NCBI RefSeq assembly: GCF_005222225.1
Contig: NZ_CP036536.1
Location: 1,822,001 to 1,886,000, forward strand
DNA from: Salinimonas lutimaris
Lineage (GTDB): Bacteria > Pseudomonadota > Gammaproteobacteria > Enterobacterales > Alteromonadaceae
DNA length: 64,000 nucleotides
Direction of reading: 5' to 3'
In this document: positions 38,901-47,715 of the stretch, piece by piece
Layout: every line of letters begins with the position of its first letter
How positions within the stretch are numbered: position 1 is the stretch's first letter
Position numbers and translations under genes: made by a program
The notes under the pieces: generated by a model
The model's database searches: none
Told to the model about the DNA's origin: nothing
What the model saw: only the letters and a program-made list of their open reading frames with translations

Positions 38901-39670
38901 ACCGACATCACTGCTCCGGGAATCGCTTCATCGGGCTGATTACGCAGCACAATTTCAACGGGTACAGAGCTGCCTGTTGCACTGTGGCTGTTAAGGCGCA
39001 GCGGGCCCAGGCTCGCGCCAGGCTTACTGTCGGCTAAAAAGGAGGCAACATCGGGCAGGGCAACGTCCTGGTCTGCAAATAACTGATGTACCGGGTATTG
39101 TCTGAGCGTATCTGCGTCATACCCGAAAATGCGGCAGGCCGCCGGATTGCTCAGCTCGATACAGGCGCTTTTATCAAGCACCAACACCCCGATATGGATG
39201 CTATTGGTGGACTCTCGTAAAATGGCTTCCTGTTTCCTCAGGCTGTCCAGATGCAGGCGCTTGAGCTTTTCGTCGGCGGCTTTTTGCAGGGCGATTCTTA
39301 CACTTTCTGTGCTGGGTAATTGCAGAGCGACCGGAATCGTTCTATATACTACATATGCAGTAATGCATGAAACGATGGCCGTGAATAATTTGGCAAGTCC
39401 GTGGATACCATAGGCGCCGTGCCAGATAACAAAAATACTGATGACATGGGTAATACCGCACAACAGTATAAACAGGGAAAAAAGGGTGAAAATCCCTTTA
39501 AACTTTAAGTCAGTTCTGCGCTTAACAAAGTAGAACAACGCAAAAGGAATTGAAAAGTAGGCCAGCGCGATAAAAATGTCTGAAATAACATTGAGCCAGA
39601 GAATTTCCGGTTTCCACAGGTAGCAGTGCCCGTGGGGCATAAAGTCGGTTCGAAGCAGAGACGCTAACAT
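35930..39670 (-). CDS. Hybrid histidine kinase with ethylene-receptor-like sensor domain
   Basis: 1,246 residues. The first ~115 form a three-helix membrane domain closely resembling plant ETR1: SDIFIALAYFSIP, then FILLCGITH, then KLFTAIVSCITA. Asp31, Tyr38, Ile41, Pro42, Ile68, Cys71 and His75 match ETR1 Asp25, Tyr32, Ile35, Pro36, Ile62, Cys65 and His69 with a constant offset of six. Cys65 and His69 hold the copper that binds ethylene. Next come a coiled linker, three PAS domains (about 155-530), HisKA with His549 (SHEIRTPMN), HATPase (DTGIGIE, GGTGLGLS), a receiver with Asp972 (LMDLQMP) and Hpt with His1123 (HTLKG). A divergent REC-GGDEF gene is the likely output partner. Confidence 0.93.
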   Translation of the reverse strand: MLASLLRTDFMPHGHCYLWKPEILWLNVISDIFIALAYFSIPFALFYFVKRRTDLKFKGIFTLFSLFILLCGITHVISIFVIWHGAYGIHGLAKLFTAIVSCITAYVVYRTIPVALQLPSTESVRIALQKAADEKLKRLHLDSLRKQEAILRESTNSIHIGVLVLDKSACIELSNPAACRIFGYDADTLRQYPVHQLFADQDVALPDVASFLADSKPGASLGPLRLNSHSATGSSVPVEIVLRNQPDEAIPGAVMSVQDISARVAAEQQSARSEQITQNIIDAMPAGVHIFNLDNRQLCLTGTNPAADKLISHTDSDEPYQAFPFFPGGLAIPRCIDIAEQGGKPWQQIVKWHGDSQTTHWFDTTVFQSTVGQLIVMFNDVSEREQAKQALHKQQKLLERTINYSIAGVYVFNLKQQRALYINKRCTSISGYSPAYIHSLGFKGLLTLIHPEDRPRLVKHIRHLLRQEASQTGSFHVQYRIRHASHRWIWIMAQDAIFERDKDGRVTDYMGSFLDITPLRSMQENLMKTRDEAEQASRTKSEFLANMSHEIRTPMNAVLALTEMLLDMEMGKKQREYLSKVHASSRSLLQILNDVLDYSKLEAGKLTIAREPFDLFRVLSDILALFSATAEQKGMTLSCQVLHQVPRYVVGDSVRIRQILSNLLGNALKFTETGEITVTVSLSRQQDDSIALYEFAVSDTGIGIEEAQLNNLFSAFSQADSSISRRFGGTGLGLSICRKLAQLLEGALTATSEPGKGSCFTLSIPLDPDRHAKPDDSADGLTCLISSENSQNSFCLNEILTSSKARSVTTVSMDELMDARPPACDLLIIDITGLDNGQRSQLLRHLLATQHSEDIRVGVLFIGSRAGFDSSGSEVILNVPSLWVFAPFLPCDIETSIQELKARKAQTISSQSHQQTLYFPSCHALVVEDNKTNQYVASELLSKLGFIVHIAENGREAMDVFKAEVFDLVLMDLQMPVMDGYTASAAIRGLPGGDSVPIIAMSAAVTAQDKQRVMESGMDAHIPKPVDRAQLQQTLGKFLSSKALHDYSSSRPDPEYIEQQTEIKQKLAISLPGFETQPALARLGGSVSAYQQLLSNFSREYQDYARNQQTLGMADTERLRFVHTLKGLAKAIGATRLHILAAEAERSEQDGIIPSHSDLLSELTMVLKSVNQCLACLPAIYEQAGEHASDDLDMLRSRLIAHSYLRESDTEAWRDALTRQYGEQKTAQIVGLIGQLKYAEALTLMD

Positions 39671-39767
39671 AGTTGTCCTTTGCGCATTTCCTTATGGCTT
39701 AGTTAAGAGCATACATTCAAAAAACGCGTCTTGCCTTCTTTTCGTTGGTAATTAACTAGGAATTTGT

Positions 39768-40718
39768 ATGTTGTCGCACCGAGCTAAAGTGTTAATTATT
39801 GATGATGATGTGACCACAATCAGAATGATGGCTGACTCACTGTCGCCAGACTACGAAGTTATTGTGGCCACCGCTGCTGAAGAGGGGTTACGTCAAGCCC
39901 GGACTGCACAACCCGATCTGATTTTACTGGACGTAATCATGCCGCAGATAAACGGCTATGATGTGTGCCGGCGCCTCAAAGCAGACGACCTGACCCTGAA
40001 AATTCCGGTTATTTTTGTGACTGCGCTGGATGCGGTTGACCAGCAAACCAAGGGCTTTGAATTAGGAGCGGTGGACTACATTACCAAGCCCATTGAGGTC
40101 GCGTTACTTCACGCCCGGGTACGAAGCCATACCCGCCTGTATCAGCAAACACTGCAACTGGAGTCTCTGGCTGCAACCGATCCGCTGACCGGACTGGCCA
40201 ACCGGCGTAAATTTGATGAGTCGATTAATCATGAAATTGAGCGTAGCCACCGTTTGCAAACCACCTTATCCCTGTTAATTGTTGATATTGACGACTTTAA
40301 GGCCTACAACGACCACTATGGCCATGGCAAGGGTGATGATTGTCTGGTGTCGGTGGCCCGGCTGTTAAAAAAAGCTGCGTTGCGCGGTACTGATTTGGTC
40401 AGCCGGCTGGGCGGGGAGGAGTTTGGTATCATTCTGACTGATACTGACCGAAATGGCGCACAAGTGATTGCCCGGCATATTCTGGACCTGTTTGCCGAAG
40501 CCGCTTACCCGCACATCAAAGCCTCTATGCACCCATACCTGACCGTCAGTATGGGGTTTGTATCGATTGATTTTGCCAATCTTACCGACAACCTCCCTGA
40601 CGAACGGGCCTTGATCGATGCGGCAGATAAAGCCCTGTACCGGGCAAAAAATGGCGGGCGCAACCGGTTTTGTTATGAACCCTGGCCGGGCGACACTGAC
40701 ATCGAAAAATGGGCCTGA
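39768..40718 (+). CDS. Response regulator with GGDEF domain, predicted diguanylate cyclase
   Basis: 316 residues. The N-terminal receiver has phospho-acceptor Asp55 (LLDVIMPQ) and conserved Lys in YITKP. The GGDEF domain has an intact active-site GGEEF at residues 215-219 and an intact inhibitory I-site RxxD at 206-209 (RGTD, five residues before GGEEF). It should make c-di-GMP from GTP and be product-inhibited. An AGGA ribosome site precedes the ATG. The gene starts 97 bp from the divergent ethylene-receptor-like hybrid kinase, so phosphotransfer from that kinase's Hpt domain to Asp55 is a reasonable prediction. Confidence 0.93.
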   Translation: MLSHRAKVLIIDDDVTTIRMMADSLSPDYEVIVATAAEEGLRQARTAQPDLILLDVIMPQINGYDVCRRLKADDLTLKIPVIFVTALDAVDQQTKGFELGAVDYITKPIEVALLHARVRSHTRLYQQTLQLESLAATDPLTGLANRRKFDESINHEIERSHRLQTTLSLLIVDIDDFKAYNDHYGHGKGDDCLVSVARLLKKAALRGTDLVSRLGGEEFGIILTDTDRNGAQVIARHILDLFAEAAYPHIKASMHPYLTVSMGFVSIDFANLTDNLPDERALIDAADKALYRAKNGGRNRFCYEPWPGDTDIEKWA

Positions 40719-40876
40719 GTAAATATGCCTGTGCAGAAAATTTCATACCTAAAAAACGTCAGTAAGCTGGTATGGTAGAGCCTGATAACAATGTAAACCG
40801 CGCTGCTCGGCGTACTGCTATAAACAGTAAGTCATTGCATAGCAGTGATAAAAAATCATAGTTTGCGAAATCTAAG

Positions 40877-42547
40877 ATGGATAAATTTCCTGCGCCGGTA
40901 TCACCGGAAGAACTCAAGGTACTGATTATTGACAATCAGGGGCTGGTTCATGATCAAATCATCAGTGCACTGCGTGACAGTGGCGTTAAGCACATTAGCA
41001 GCGCATTTAACGCTTTTCATGCGCTGCGTCTGTGTAAGCAGCACACCTTTGATATAGTCATGCTCGCATTTAACGTCAGCAACGACAAAGACGGCTTTCA
41101 TCTGTTTGAAGAGCTCCGCCAGCACCAGTTTATTACTGACCGTACATCGGTGATTTTTCTGAGCGCCGAAACCAGTCATGAACTGGTTAACTGCATTGTA
41201 GAGCTGCAGCCGGACGACTTCTGGGTGAAGCCGCTGGACAGCCGCCGGATTGCTGCCCGCCTGGACTATTTGCTGACGGTGCGTAAAAAGCTGAATAAAC
41301 TCCTGCATTGTCTTTATCAGCGCGATTATGCCGCAGCGATGTATCATGCCCAGCGTCAACTTAACGATGACACCATCAGTGAGCTTCATCCCAGATTGCG
41401 TCGGATTGTCGGCGAATGTCTGCTTCACCTGCGAGACTACCCGGAAGCCGAGCGTTATTTTACCGGGCTGCTGAGTAGCCTGAATCATGCCTGGGTACAT
41501 ATTAATCTGGTCAAATCGCTGTTAAGACAAAATAAGCAGGAAGAAGCCCAGTTACGGATTGAGGATTTGCTGGAGCGCCGCGACACCCGCTTTTTGACGT
41601 TGGATCTGTTGGCTCAGTTTCATCTGGAGCATGAACAGTACGCCGAAGCCTATGACAAAATAAAACAGGCCAGTTCACTGGCACCACGAAATATCGAGCG
41701 ACACAAGCGGTTGTGGGATCTGGCGCGGCTCAACCATGATAAAACCGGCCAGCTTATCGCGGTGCAGAATATGGCCCGGTATGCCAAAAACAGTATTCAC
41801 GATTCGCCGGAGCTACAGATGAATGTGATTCGCTCTACACTGGATTTGGCGACCAGTGTCAGTCAGACAGAAGCAGAAAAGCTGTTACAGCGGGCAGAAC
41901 TGGATCTGGTCAGGCTGAGCGAGACAAAAGGTGTGGCTGGTCAGCTCGATGAACAGGTTCGCATTACCCGGGCTCGCATCCTGTGTCTGCAAAGCCGTAA
42001 AAAAGAAGCCGAAGTGATCATGAAAGAAGAAAAGCCTGAGATCAGCAGTGCGTCGATGGAAGACAATCTGGATAAAATGAAGGCGTTTCATGAACTGGGG
42101 ATGAAAGAACATTGTCTGGCGGTGCTCGATAAACTTCGTCAGCAGATTGAGGGTGACACATTTTCCTCGCAGGTGGTGGATGAATATCTGAAGCAGGAGG
42201 AAATCGAGCGTCGTGAAATTCAGTTTACCACCAAAGAACTTAAAGAAATGGCGGCTGTCAACTACCGGGAAAACCGAATGCTGCCGGCTTACAACAATTT
42301 GCGTCAGGCACTGCGGTTATCCCCGGATAACCGGCAAATAGCCCTGAGCCTGCTAAAAGTGATGGCGCAGCTTATCAGAAAACAGCCGCTTAACCATGAA
42401 CAGGAGCAAACCCTGGACAGCGCCGCCAGACTGTTGCTGCAAAGTGACTTGCCTGCTGCGCAGCGCGAAAAGCGCAATCATTATTTTGCGCTTTTGCAAA
42501 TTGATGTCGCAGCGCTTGGCGAGGCGCCGGATTTACAGGCCGGCTAA
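40877..42547 (+). CDS. TPR protein with degenerate receiver domain
   Basis: 556 residues. Residues ~13-135 have the receiver fold, but the phospho-acceptor is missing: the beta-3 motif reads FDIVMLAFNVSND with Ala64 where Asp is normal, and the acidic pair near residue 19 is Asp-Asn. The signalling Lys in FWVKPLD is kept. The rest, ~140-540, is all-helical TPR-like (YPEAERYFTGLL and MLPAYNNLRQALRLSPDNRQ segments), a protein-interaction scaffold. A pseudo-receiver cannot be switched by phosphorylation, so it may bind another partner constitutively. It follows the GGDEF regulator by 158 bp on the same strand and may belong to the same signalling group. Confidence 0.85.
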   Translation: MDKFPAPVSPEELKVLIIDNQGLVHDQIISALRDSGVKHISSAFNAFHALRLCKQHTFDIVMLAFNVSNDKDGFHLFEELRQHQFITDRTSVIFLSAETSHELVNCIVELQPDDFWVKPLDSRRIAARLDYLLTVRKKLNKLLHCLYQRDYAAAMYHAQRQLNDDTISELHPRLRRIVGECLLHLRDYPEAERYFTGLLSSLNHAWVHINLVKSLLRQNKQEEAQLRIEDLLERRDTRFLTLDLLAQFHLEHEQYAEAYDKIKQASSLAPRNIERHKRLWDLARLNHDKTGQLIAVQNMARYAKNSIHDSPELQMNVIRSTLDLATSVSQTEAEKLLQRAELDLVRLSETKGVAGQLDEQVRITRARILCLQSRKKEAEVIMKEEKPEISSASMEDNLDKMKAFHELGMKEHCLAVLDKLRQQIEGDTFSSQVVDEYLKQEEIERREIQFTTKELKEMAAVNYRENRMLPAYNNLRQALRLSPDNRQIALSLLKVMAQLIRKQPLNHEQEQTLDSAARLLLQSDLPAAQREKRNHYFALLQIDVAALGEAPDLQAG

Positions 42548-42583
42548 TCCGGCTCGATACACGTTGATCTGTCAAAGAGTGAA

Positions 42584-43963
42584 TTAGTTAGTCTCTGTTT
42601 CACCGGCCAGGTCTTTGACGAACCAAGTAAAGTCCTGCTCAACCTGATCCGCATACTGTCGGGCAGCGTGAGTCAGGGCCTGGGCATGTTGTGGCAATAT
42701 CGCACTGGCCTGCTGCTCAAACACTTGTGAGCGTCTATCGCCTCTGGCATGGGCCAGCGCCAGCACCTGTCCGCACAGCTGCGCATATTCTTCAAATCCG
42801 CCATTGACACTTTTGTTGCCCAGCGTCACATCTTCGGGGGCGATACCCACCCGTGCATGGTGGCGCGAACGAATCAGATAATGCCGTTTTTGCCAGTAAG
42901 CTTCATCCAGCAGTAAGTCAGCTTTACGCTGCATCTTACGCTGACAGCGTGCGGTAAGGTGGGCGGGATTTAACCTGTTAATGGGTGAAATATCCGGGAA
43001 ATAAAACAGCGGGGCGGCCTCGCGCTGTTGTTTTACCTCAACAATATGGCAGCGGGCAAAACTATCCTCATTATGCGGCCGGGCCGGACCTACCAGAAAG
43101 TAAAAGCGATTAAGATTCACTGAGCCGGTACCGGCATTATTACGCTGCACAATATCGATCACGCTGTCATCCATATAAGGGGCAAACGCATGTTCGAGCT
43201 CAGCGTAGTAGTGTGTGGCCAGATGGGTAAACTTGTCGGTTTTGCGAATAAAGCTTAAACCCGTATCGCGCATATACACCGCTTTGGCCAGCGCACTTTT
43301 GGTCACAAACTCATCCCCGCCGGCGGCCCGCCGGCAGGCTTTATCAAACTGCTTGCGAATACGGGAGCGAGCCGGTACCGATTCCACGGCATAATGACGG
43401 TGGCCCGGATCACTGAGCAATTTGCTGCACGTCTGGGCATAGCTGCGTAAAAACGCGTGCATGGCGACCTCGGTGTCGGCGTGGCTCACCGCAGGCTTGG
43501 CGGTACCGTTTTTTTCATGCGTGTAAGTACCGTCAACCACGCCTCTGGCAAACCGGCCGGCCAGTTCCAGCGACGTCATAAAGCGCAGAAGATCCCAGTG
43601 GGCATAGCCAACACAGGCATCATCAAAATCGTTAGGTGCAAAAATCACCGTGTCACCATGAGAGCCTTCTTCAGTCATAAAGCCGAAATTGGATAAATGA
43701 CAATCGCCGATAACGCTGGTCTGGGGTAAATCGAGCAGTTGTTCGGGCACCTCGATATTACCCGCCTGTAAATCAGCGTAAAACAGCTGCGCAGTCCCCC
43801 GGTAAAATGCATAGGGGCTGGTCGCCATTTTGATATGTTTGGTTGACATCGGGCTGGGCACACAGCCATCAACACGCTTTATCTGACCGGCGAGTAATTC
43901 TGGCCGTGTCATTGGCGTGTCATGGACTTCTGATGAGCTGTCACTCGGGCGCTGGTCTGTCAT
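42584..43963 (-). CDS. DUF2252 family protein
   Basis: 459 residues, normal length for DUF2252. The conserved motifs are SVIGDCHLSNFGF near residue 84 and the acidic NDFDDACVGYAHWDLLRF near 111. Both resemble the catalytic and metal-binding loops of protein-kinase-like (aminoglycoside phosphotransferase-type) folds, so ATP-dependent phosphotransfer is plausible but unproven. A basic segment (CQRKMQRKADLLLDEAYW) is also typical. No signal peptide; cytosolic. It converges with the TPR gene (gap 36 bp) and diverges from ahpC. Confidence 0.85.
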   Translation of the reverse strand: MTDQRPSDSSSEVHDTPMTRPELLAGQIKRVDGCVPSPMSTKHIKMATSPYAFYRGTAQLFYADLQAGNIEVPEQLLDLPQTSVIGDCHLSNFGFMTEEGSHGDTVIFAPNDFDDACVGYAHWDLLRFMTSLELAGRFARGVVDGTYTHEKNGTAKPAVSHADTEVAMHAFLRSYAQTCSKLLSDPGHRHYAVESVPARSRIRKQFDKACRRAAGGDEFVTKSALAKAVYMRDTGLSFIRKTDKFTHLATHYYAELEHAFAPYMDDSVIDIVQRNNAGTGSVNLNRFYFLVGPARPHNEDSFARCHIVEVKQQREAAPLFYFPDISPINRLNPAHLTARCQRKMQRKADLLLDEAYWQKRHYLIRSRHHARVGIAPEDVTLGNKSVNGGFEEYAQLCGQVLALAHARGDRRSQVFEQQASAILPQHAQALTHAARQYADQVEQDFTWFVKDLAGETETN

Positions 43964-44232
43964 TCGCTCTCCTTACTTGCAAGCGTTCACGGCTTCTGGC
44001 ACTATTCACTTGTTCAATAAATCCGTACAAAAAATAGATTTGCAATCAGTTTTATTGAATTAAGCGTTCAAATTTACCAATTATCATATTGAAATTTCGT
44101 GCGCTAATCTTATAACCAGTTGAGCGGGACGAGCAGTTAACAAAACCGCTGGTTCCACTAAATCGTACTGAACGTGATTTCATTCATTAAGAATGATACG
44201 TCACTTATATATTAACTAGATGGAGATTAACA

Positions 44233-44796
44233 ATGGCATTGATTAACACTGCTATCAAACCTTTCAAAGCAAACGCGTTTAAAGATGGCGAGTTTGTTGA
44301 AGTAAGCAGCGAAGATATCAAAGGTAAGTGGTCTGTTTTTGTATTTTACCCAGCTGACTTCACTTTCGTATGCCCAACTGAACTAGGCGACGTAGCTGAC
44401 AAGTACGAAGAACTGCAATCTCGCGGCGTTGAAGTTTTCTCTGTATCTACTGATACACATTTCACTCACGCAGCATGGCACCAGTCTTCAGAGACTATTG
44501 GCAAAATCAAGTTTGCGATGATTGGCGACCCAACTGGTGAAATCACGCGTAACTTCGATTGCATGCGTGAAAACATGGGTCTGGCTGACCGTGCAACATT
44601 TGTTGTTGACCCTGAAGGTATCGTGCAAGCGATGGAAATCACTTCAGAAGGTATTGGCCGTGATGCAGATGACCTGGTACGCAAAGTGAAAGCTGCCCAG
44701 TATGTTGCTTCTCACCCAGGCGAAGTTTGTCCGGCAAAATGGAAAGAAGGTGAAGAAACGCTAGCACCTTCTCTTGATCTGGTAGGCAAAATCTAA
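44233..44796 (+). CDS. ahpC: Alkyl hydroperoxide reductase subunit C (peroxiredoxin)
   Basis: 187 residues, the exact length of enteric AhpC. Peroxidatic Cys47 lies in FTFVCPTEL and resolving Cys166 in GEVCPAKW, the two-cysteine typical peroxiredoxin arrangement. The enzyme reduces hydrogen peroxide and organic peroxides and is recycled by AhpF, whose gene follows 78 bp later. Codon use is more biased than in neighbours, as expected for an abundant protein. The ribosome site ATGGAG lies eight bases before the ATG. I looked for an OxyR-like operator upstream and did not find a convincing one. Confidence 0.97.
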   Translation: MALINTAIKPFKANAFKDGEFVEVSSEDIKGKWSVFVFYPADFTFVCPTELGDVADKYEELQSRGVEVFSVSTDTHFTHAAWHQSSETIGKIKFAMIGDPTGEITRNFDCMRENMGLADRATFVVDPEGIVQAMEITSEGIGRDADDLVRKVKAAQYVASHPGEVCPAKWKEGEETLAPSLDLVGKI

Positions 44797-44821
44797 GCAT
44801 TCGCTTAACCAGTCTAATAAA

Positions 44822-44842
44822 GTGCGGGCGTTTTGCCCGCAC
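44822..44842 (+). terminator. Hairpin between ahpC and ahpF
   Basis: Perfect 8-bp stem GTGCGGGC / GCCCGCAC with a five-base loop, followed by ATTTCA, a weak T tract. Likely a partial terminator or RNA-processing stem giving more ahpC than ahpF message. Confidence 0.65.
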
Positions 44843-44874
44843 ATTTCACTCACTCAATGAAGAGGCAGTCTAAC

Positions 44875-46470
44875 GTGTTAACGAAAGAAATATTGCAAGC
44901 GCTGAAAAGCTATGCTGAGTCAATGAAAAAAGAGGTAACGTTCGTTCTTCAGACCGGCGAACACAGCAAGCGTGACGAGCTCGTGACGTTTCTGTCTGAC
45001 ATTGCAGGTGTGAGCGAAAACATCAAGTTGGAACAACGTGACACTGATGGTGTTCTGCGCAGTTCACTGAGCTTCATGCTGGAAGCTGACGGTGAAGATA
45101 CAGGTATTCGCTTTTCTGGTATTCCTGGCGGTCACGAGTTCAACTCGCTGATTCTGGCCATGCTGCATGCATCAGGCACCGACCTGAAAGTCGATGAAAG
45201 CCTACAAGGTATTGTTAAAGGTGTTTCTGACGAACTGAATTTTGAAGTATTTATCAGCCTTAGCTGCCACAACTGTCCTGATGTTGTACAGGCGTTGAAT
45301 CAGTTTGCGCTGTTAAATCCGAATATTAAAACCGAAATGATCGATGGTGGTCTGTATCCTGACCTGGTTGAGCAGCGCGATATTCAGGGGGTACCTTCTG
45401 TGTACCTGAATGGCGAGTTGTTTGCCAATGGTAAAGTGGAAGCCGCTACGCTTATCGACAAGCTGATCGAACGTGATCCATCGCTCAAAGATGCAAACAA
45501 AGGGCAAAGCCTGCCATTACAGGATGTGACTGTGATTGGTGCTGGTCCGGCGGGTGTAAGTTCTGCTATCTACAGTGCCCGTAAAGGGTTGAGCGTAACC
45601 ATTGTGGCAGATCGTTTCGGTGGTCAGGTAAAAGATACTATGGGTATCGAAAACCTGATTTCTGTGCCCAAGACCACAGGCCCTGAGCTGGTGGGTAACT
45701 TGATGGAGCACATGAAAGACTACGACATTACGCTAAAAGAGCATGTTCGGGTCGACAGTATTGAAAAAGGTAATGTGAAGACCATCACATTGTCATCGGG
45801 TGAGGTGATTAAGACCCGCTCGGTTATCGTGGCAACCGGAGCCCGCTGGAGAGAACTGGGTGTGCCAGGTGAGCGTGAAAACGTAGGTAACGGCGTAGCA
45901 TACTGCCCGCACTGTGACGGTCCTTTCTTTAAAGGTAAAGATGTGGCGGTTATCGGTGGAGGTAACTCCGGTATTGAAGCGGCGCTGGATTTGGCCGGTA
46001 TTGTAAAATCAGTGACGGTGTTTGAGTTTATGCCTGACCTGAAGGCTGACCAGGTGCTGATTAAGCAGGCTGAAAAACGTGACAATGTCACTATTATCCG
46101 TAACGCAGCAACGAAGCAGATTATTGCTGAAAACGGCAAAGTGACAGCGATTGAATATCAGGATCGCGCCACCGAAGAAGTACGTACGGTTGATCTGGCA
46201 GGTGTGTTTGTACAGATTGGTCTGGTGCCAAACAGTCAGTTCCTTAAAGATACATTGGATCTGACACAGCACGGTGAGGTTATTATTGACGAGAAGTGTA
46301 ATACATCGGAGCCGGGCATTTATGCAGCAGGTGACGTGACTACTGTGCCGTACAAGCAAATTGTGGTTTCCATGGGCGAGGGTGCCAAAGCCTCTCTGGC
46401 AGCATTTGAATATCTGCTGACACATGAAACCAAAGAAGAAATCATAGCTGAAGAAGAGCAGGTTGCCTGA
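44875..46470 (+). CDS. ahpF: Alkyl hydroperoxide reductase subunit F
   Basis: 531 residues from the GTG at 44875, chosen because AGAGG at 44861-44865 is well spaced and the protein then opens [12 protein letters not shown] like known AhpF. ATG codons at 44833 and 44857 lack a ribosome site, and 44833 lies within the hairpin. The N-terminal ~200 residues are two thioredoxin-like folds with the redox pair CHNC. The rest is a thioredoxin-reductase-like flavoprotein with [12 protein letters not shown] (FAD), CPHC (redox pair) and [15 protein letters not shown] (NADH). It passes electrons from NADH to AhpC. A clear terminator follows. Confidence 0.95.
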   Translation: MLTKEILQALKSYAESMKKEVTFVLQTGEHSKRDELVTFLSDIAGVSENIKLEQRDTDGVLRSSLSFMLEADGEDTGIRFSGIPGGHEFNSLILAMLHASGTDLKVDESLQGIVKGVSDELNFEVFISLSCHNCPDVVQALNQFALLNPNIKTEMIDGGLYPDLVEQRDIQGVPSVYLNGELFANGKVEAATLIDKLIERDPSLKDANKGQSLPLQDVTVIGAGPAGVSSAIYSARKGLSVTIVADRFGGQVKDTMGIENLISVPKTTGPELVGNLMEHMKDYDITLKEHVRVDSIEKGNVKTITLSSGEVIKTRSVIVATGARWRELGVPGERENVGNGVAYCPHCDGPFFKGKDVAVIGGGNSGIEAALDLAGIVKSVTVFEFMPDLKADQVLIKQAEKRDNVTIIRNAATKQIIAENGKVTAIEYQDRATEEVRTVDLAGVFVQIGLVPNSQFLKDTLDLTQHGEVIIDEKCNTSEPGIYAAGDVTTVPYKQIVVSMGEGAKASLAAFEYLLTHETKEEIIAEEEQVA

Positions 46471-46497
46471 ATAACAGAGTAACTACCTTCTTAATAC

Positions 46498-46523
46498 AAA
46501 CCGGCCTTCATGGCCGGTTTTTT
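46498..46523 (+). terminator. Terminator after ahpF
   Basis: AAACCGGCC / GGCCGGTTT stem with a five-base loop and six T, 28 bp after the stop codon. Confidence 0.92.
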
Positions 46524-46560
46524 ATTGCCTGCCATTTGCTGAGAGCTCTGTGCAGCAGAA

Positions 46561-47016
46561 CGTGGACAGTCACCCATATCGTGGACAGGCACTCATATCG
46601 TGGACAGTCACTCATATCGTGGACAGACACCCATATCGTGGACAGGCACCTATATCGTGGACAGGCTCCCATATCGTGGACAGGCACTCATATCGTGGAC
46701 AGTCACTCATATCGTGGACAGGCACCCATATCGTGGACAGGCACCCATATCGCGGACAGGCACCCATCTCGTGGACAGTCACTCATATCGTGGACAGTCA
46801 TCCATATCGTAGATAGGTACCCATATCGTAGACAGGCACCCATATCGCGGACAGGCACCCATATCGCGCACAGACACCCATATCGCGCACAGACACCCAT
46901 ATCGTGGACAGTCATCCATATCGTGGACAGTCACCCATATCGTAGACAGGCACCCATATCGTGGACAGGCACCCATATCGTGGACAGTCACTCATATCGT
47001 AGACAGATACCCAGGT
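46561..47016 (+). repeat. 19-bp tandem repeat array A (24 units)
   Basis: Twenty-three full units and a terminal variant unit of CGTGGACAGKCACYCATAT, every one exactly 19 bp with no spacer and no indel. Variation is confined to a few positions: TGG/TAG/CGG/CGC at bases 3-5, GTC/GGC/GAC around bases 9-11, and C/T near base 14. The last unit ends in AGATACCCAGGT. Because three units are 57 bp, the array is open in all frames and yields false protein frames. No CRISPR-type spacers exist. It sits between the ahpF terminator and the upstream region of tetR. Confidence 0.95.
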
Positions 47017-47117
47017 CATAGCTAGACATAATCCACCGGGCCCTGCCGGCCGTATCTCATACTTAAGTTTTATCCATTAAGCGTCTTGTGATTGACAATA
47101 CCGGACTAATCCTTTAA

Positions 47118-47135
47118 AAACCGACCGGACGGTTT
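47118..47135 (+). promoter_or_regulatory. Candidate TetR operator, copy A
   Basis: Inverted repeat AAACCG-ACCGGA-CGGTTT, 16 bp upstream of the tetR start. It resembles the ACCGnCCGGnCGGT palindromes bound by several TetR-family efflux repressors, so autorepression of tetR and the efflux genes is likely. Confidence 0.7.
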
Positions 47136-47151
47136 GTAAAAGAGCAGGCAG

Positions 47152-47715
47152 ATGCCAAGAGATAAAAGTTTATCGCGCCAGAAAATCATCGACGCTGCTG
47201 TCGATATCGCTGTTAATCAGGGGCCACGCACGCTCACGCTGGATAATGTTGCTGTGAAATGCAACATGAGCAAGGGCGGCGTGATGCATCATTTCAAATC
47301 CAAGGAAGCCTTACTGGAAGCCCTGCTGAGTAATCTCATGGACACGTTTAAATGTTATGAAACGGAAATCTGTGAAGAAAATCAGCAGCAGTTGCCGGTG
47401 AGTCGGTTATTGCGTACGCGTCAGCGTATTCATGAGCAGGTCGATCTGGATTACGCCAGATTATTTCTGGTCGCGGCCAACGAAAACCCTGAGCTGCTGG
47501 GAATCTTTTCCCAGCACATGAGCGAATTTGTGCAGGAATTGCGTGAGCAGCCAGAGAATTACTGGGACAGCATTATCCTGTGGCTGGCAATAGATGGTCT
47601 AAGCTTTCAGGAGTTAATGTCTGTCAGCCCTTTTACCGAAACCGAACGCAACACGATTCGAGAAAAACTGGTCAGCATGGCTGAATCTTTAGGAGAAAAC
47701 ACCGGTGAAAAATAA
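47152..47715 (+). CDS. TetR-family efflux regulator, copy A
   Basis: 187 residues, identical in protein sequence to copy B at 48568. The N-terminal DNA-binding domain (residues ~8-55) includes LTLDNVAVKCNMSKGGVMHH, a standard TetR helix-turn-helix. The C-terminal ligand domain is of the AcrR-like/TetR_C type. It is the first gene of the copy A fragment of the efflux operon and overlaps the start of the truncated adaptor gene by 11 bp. A palindromic operator lies just upstream. Being full length and unchanged, this copy should still make a functional repressor, doubling regulator dose relative to the pump. Confidence 0.93.
   Translation: MPRDKSLSRQKIIDAAVDIAVNQGPRTLTLDNVAVKCNMSKGGVMHHFKSKEALLEALLSNLMDTFKCYETEICEENQQQLPVSRLLRTRQRIHEQVDLDYARLFLVAANENPELLGIFSQHMSEFVQELREQPENYWDSIILWLAIDGLSFQELMSVSPFTETERNTIREKLVSMAESLGENTGEK

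Noticed and set aside
44041-44232. OxyR operator upstream of ahpC
   Set aside because: Scanned for the spaced ATAG/CTAT pattern; no site matched well enough to report.
46561-47016. CRISPR array
   Set aside because: The 19-bp units are directly joined with no unique spacers, and there are no cas genes in the window.
46561-47016. Iterons of a replication origin
   Set aside because: Unit length would fit, but there is no rep gene, no AT-rich melting region and no partition gene nearby, and a second array lies inside an operon.
46536-47021. Repeat-rich protein coded by the 19-bp array
   Set aside because: Open in several frames and on both strands because three units equal 57 bp; no ribosome site or start context, and translation is just the DNA repeat.
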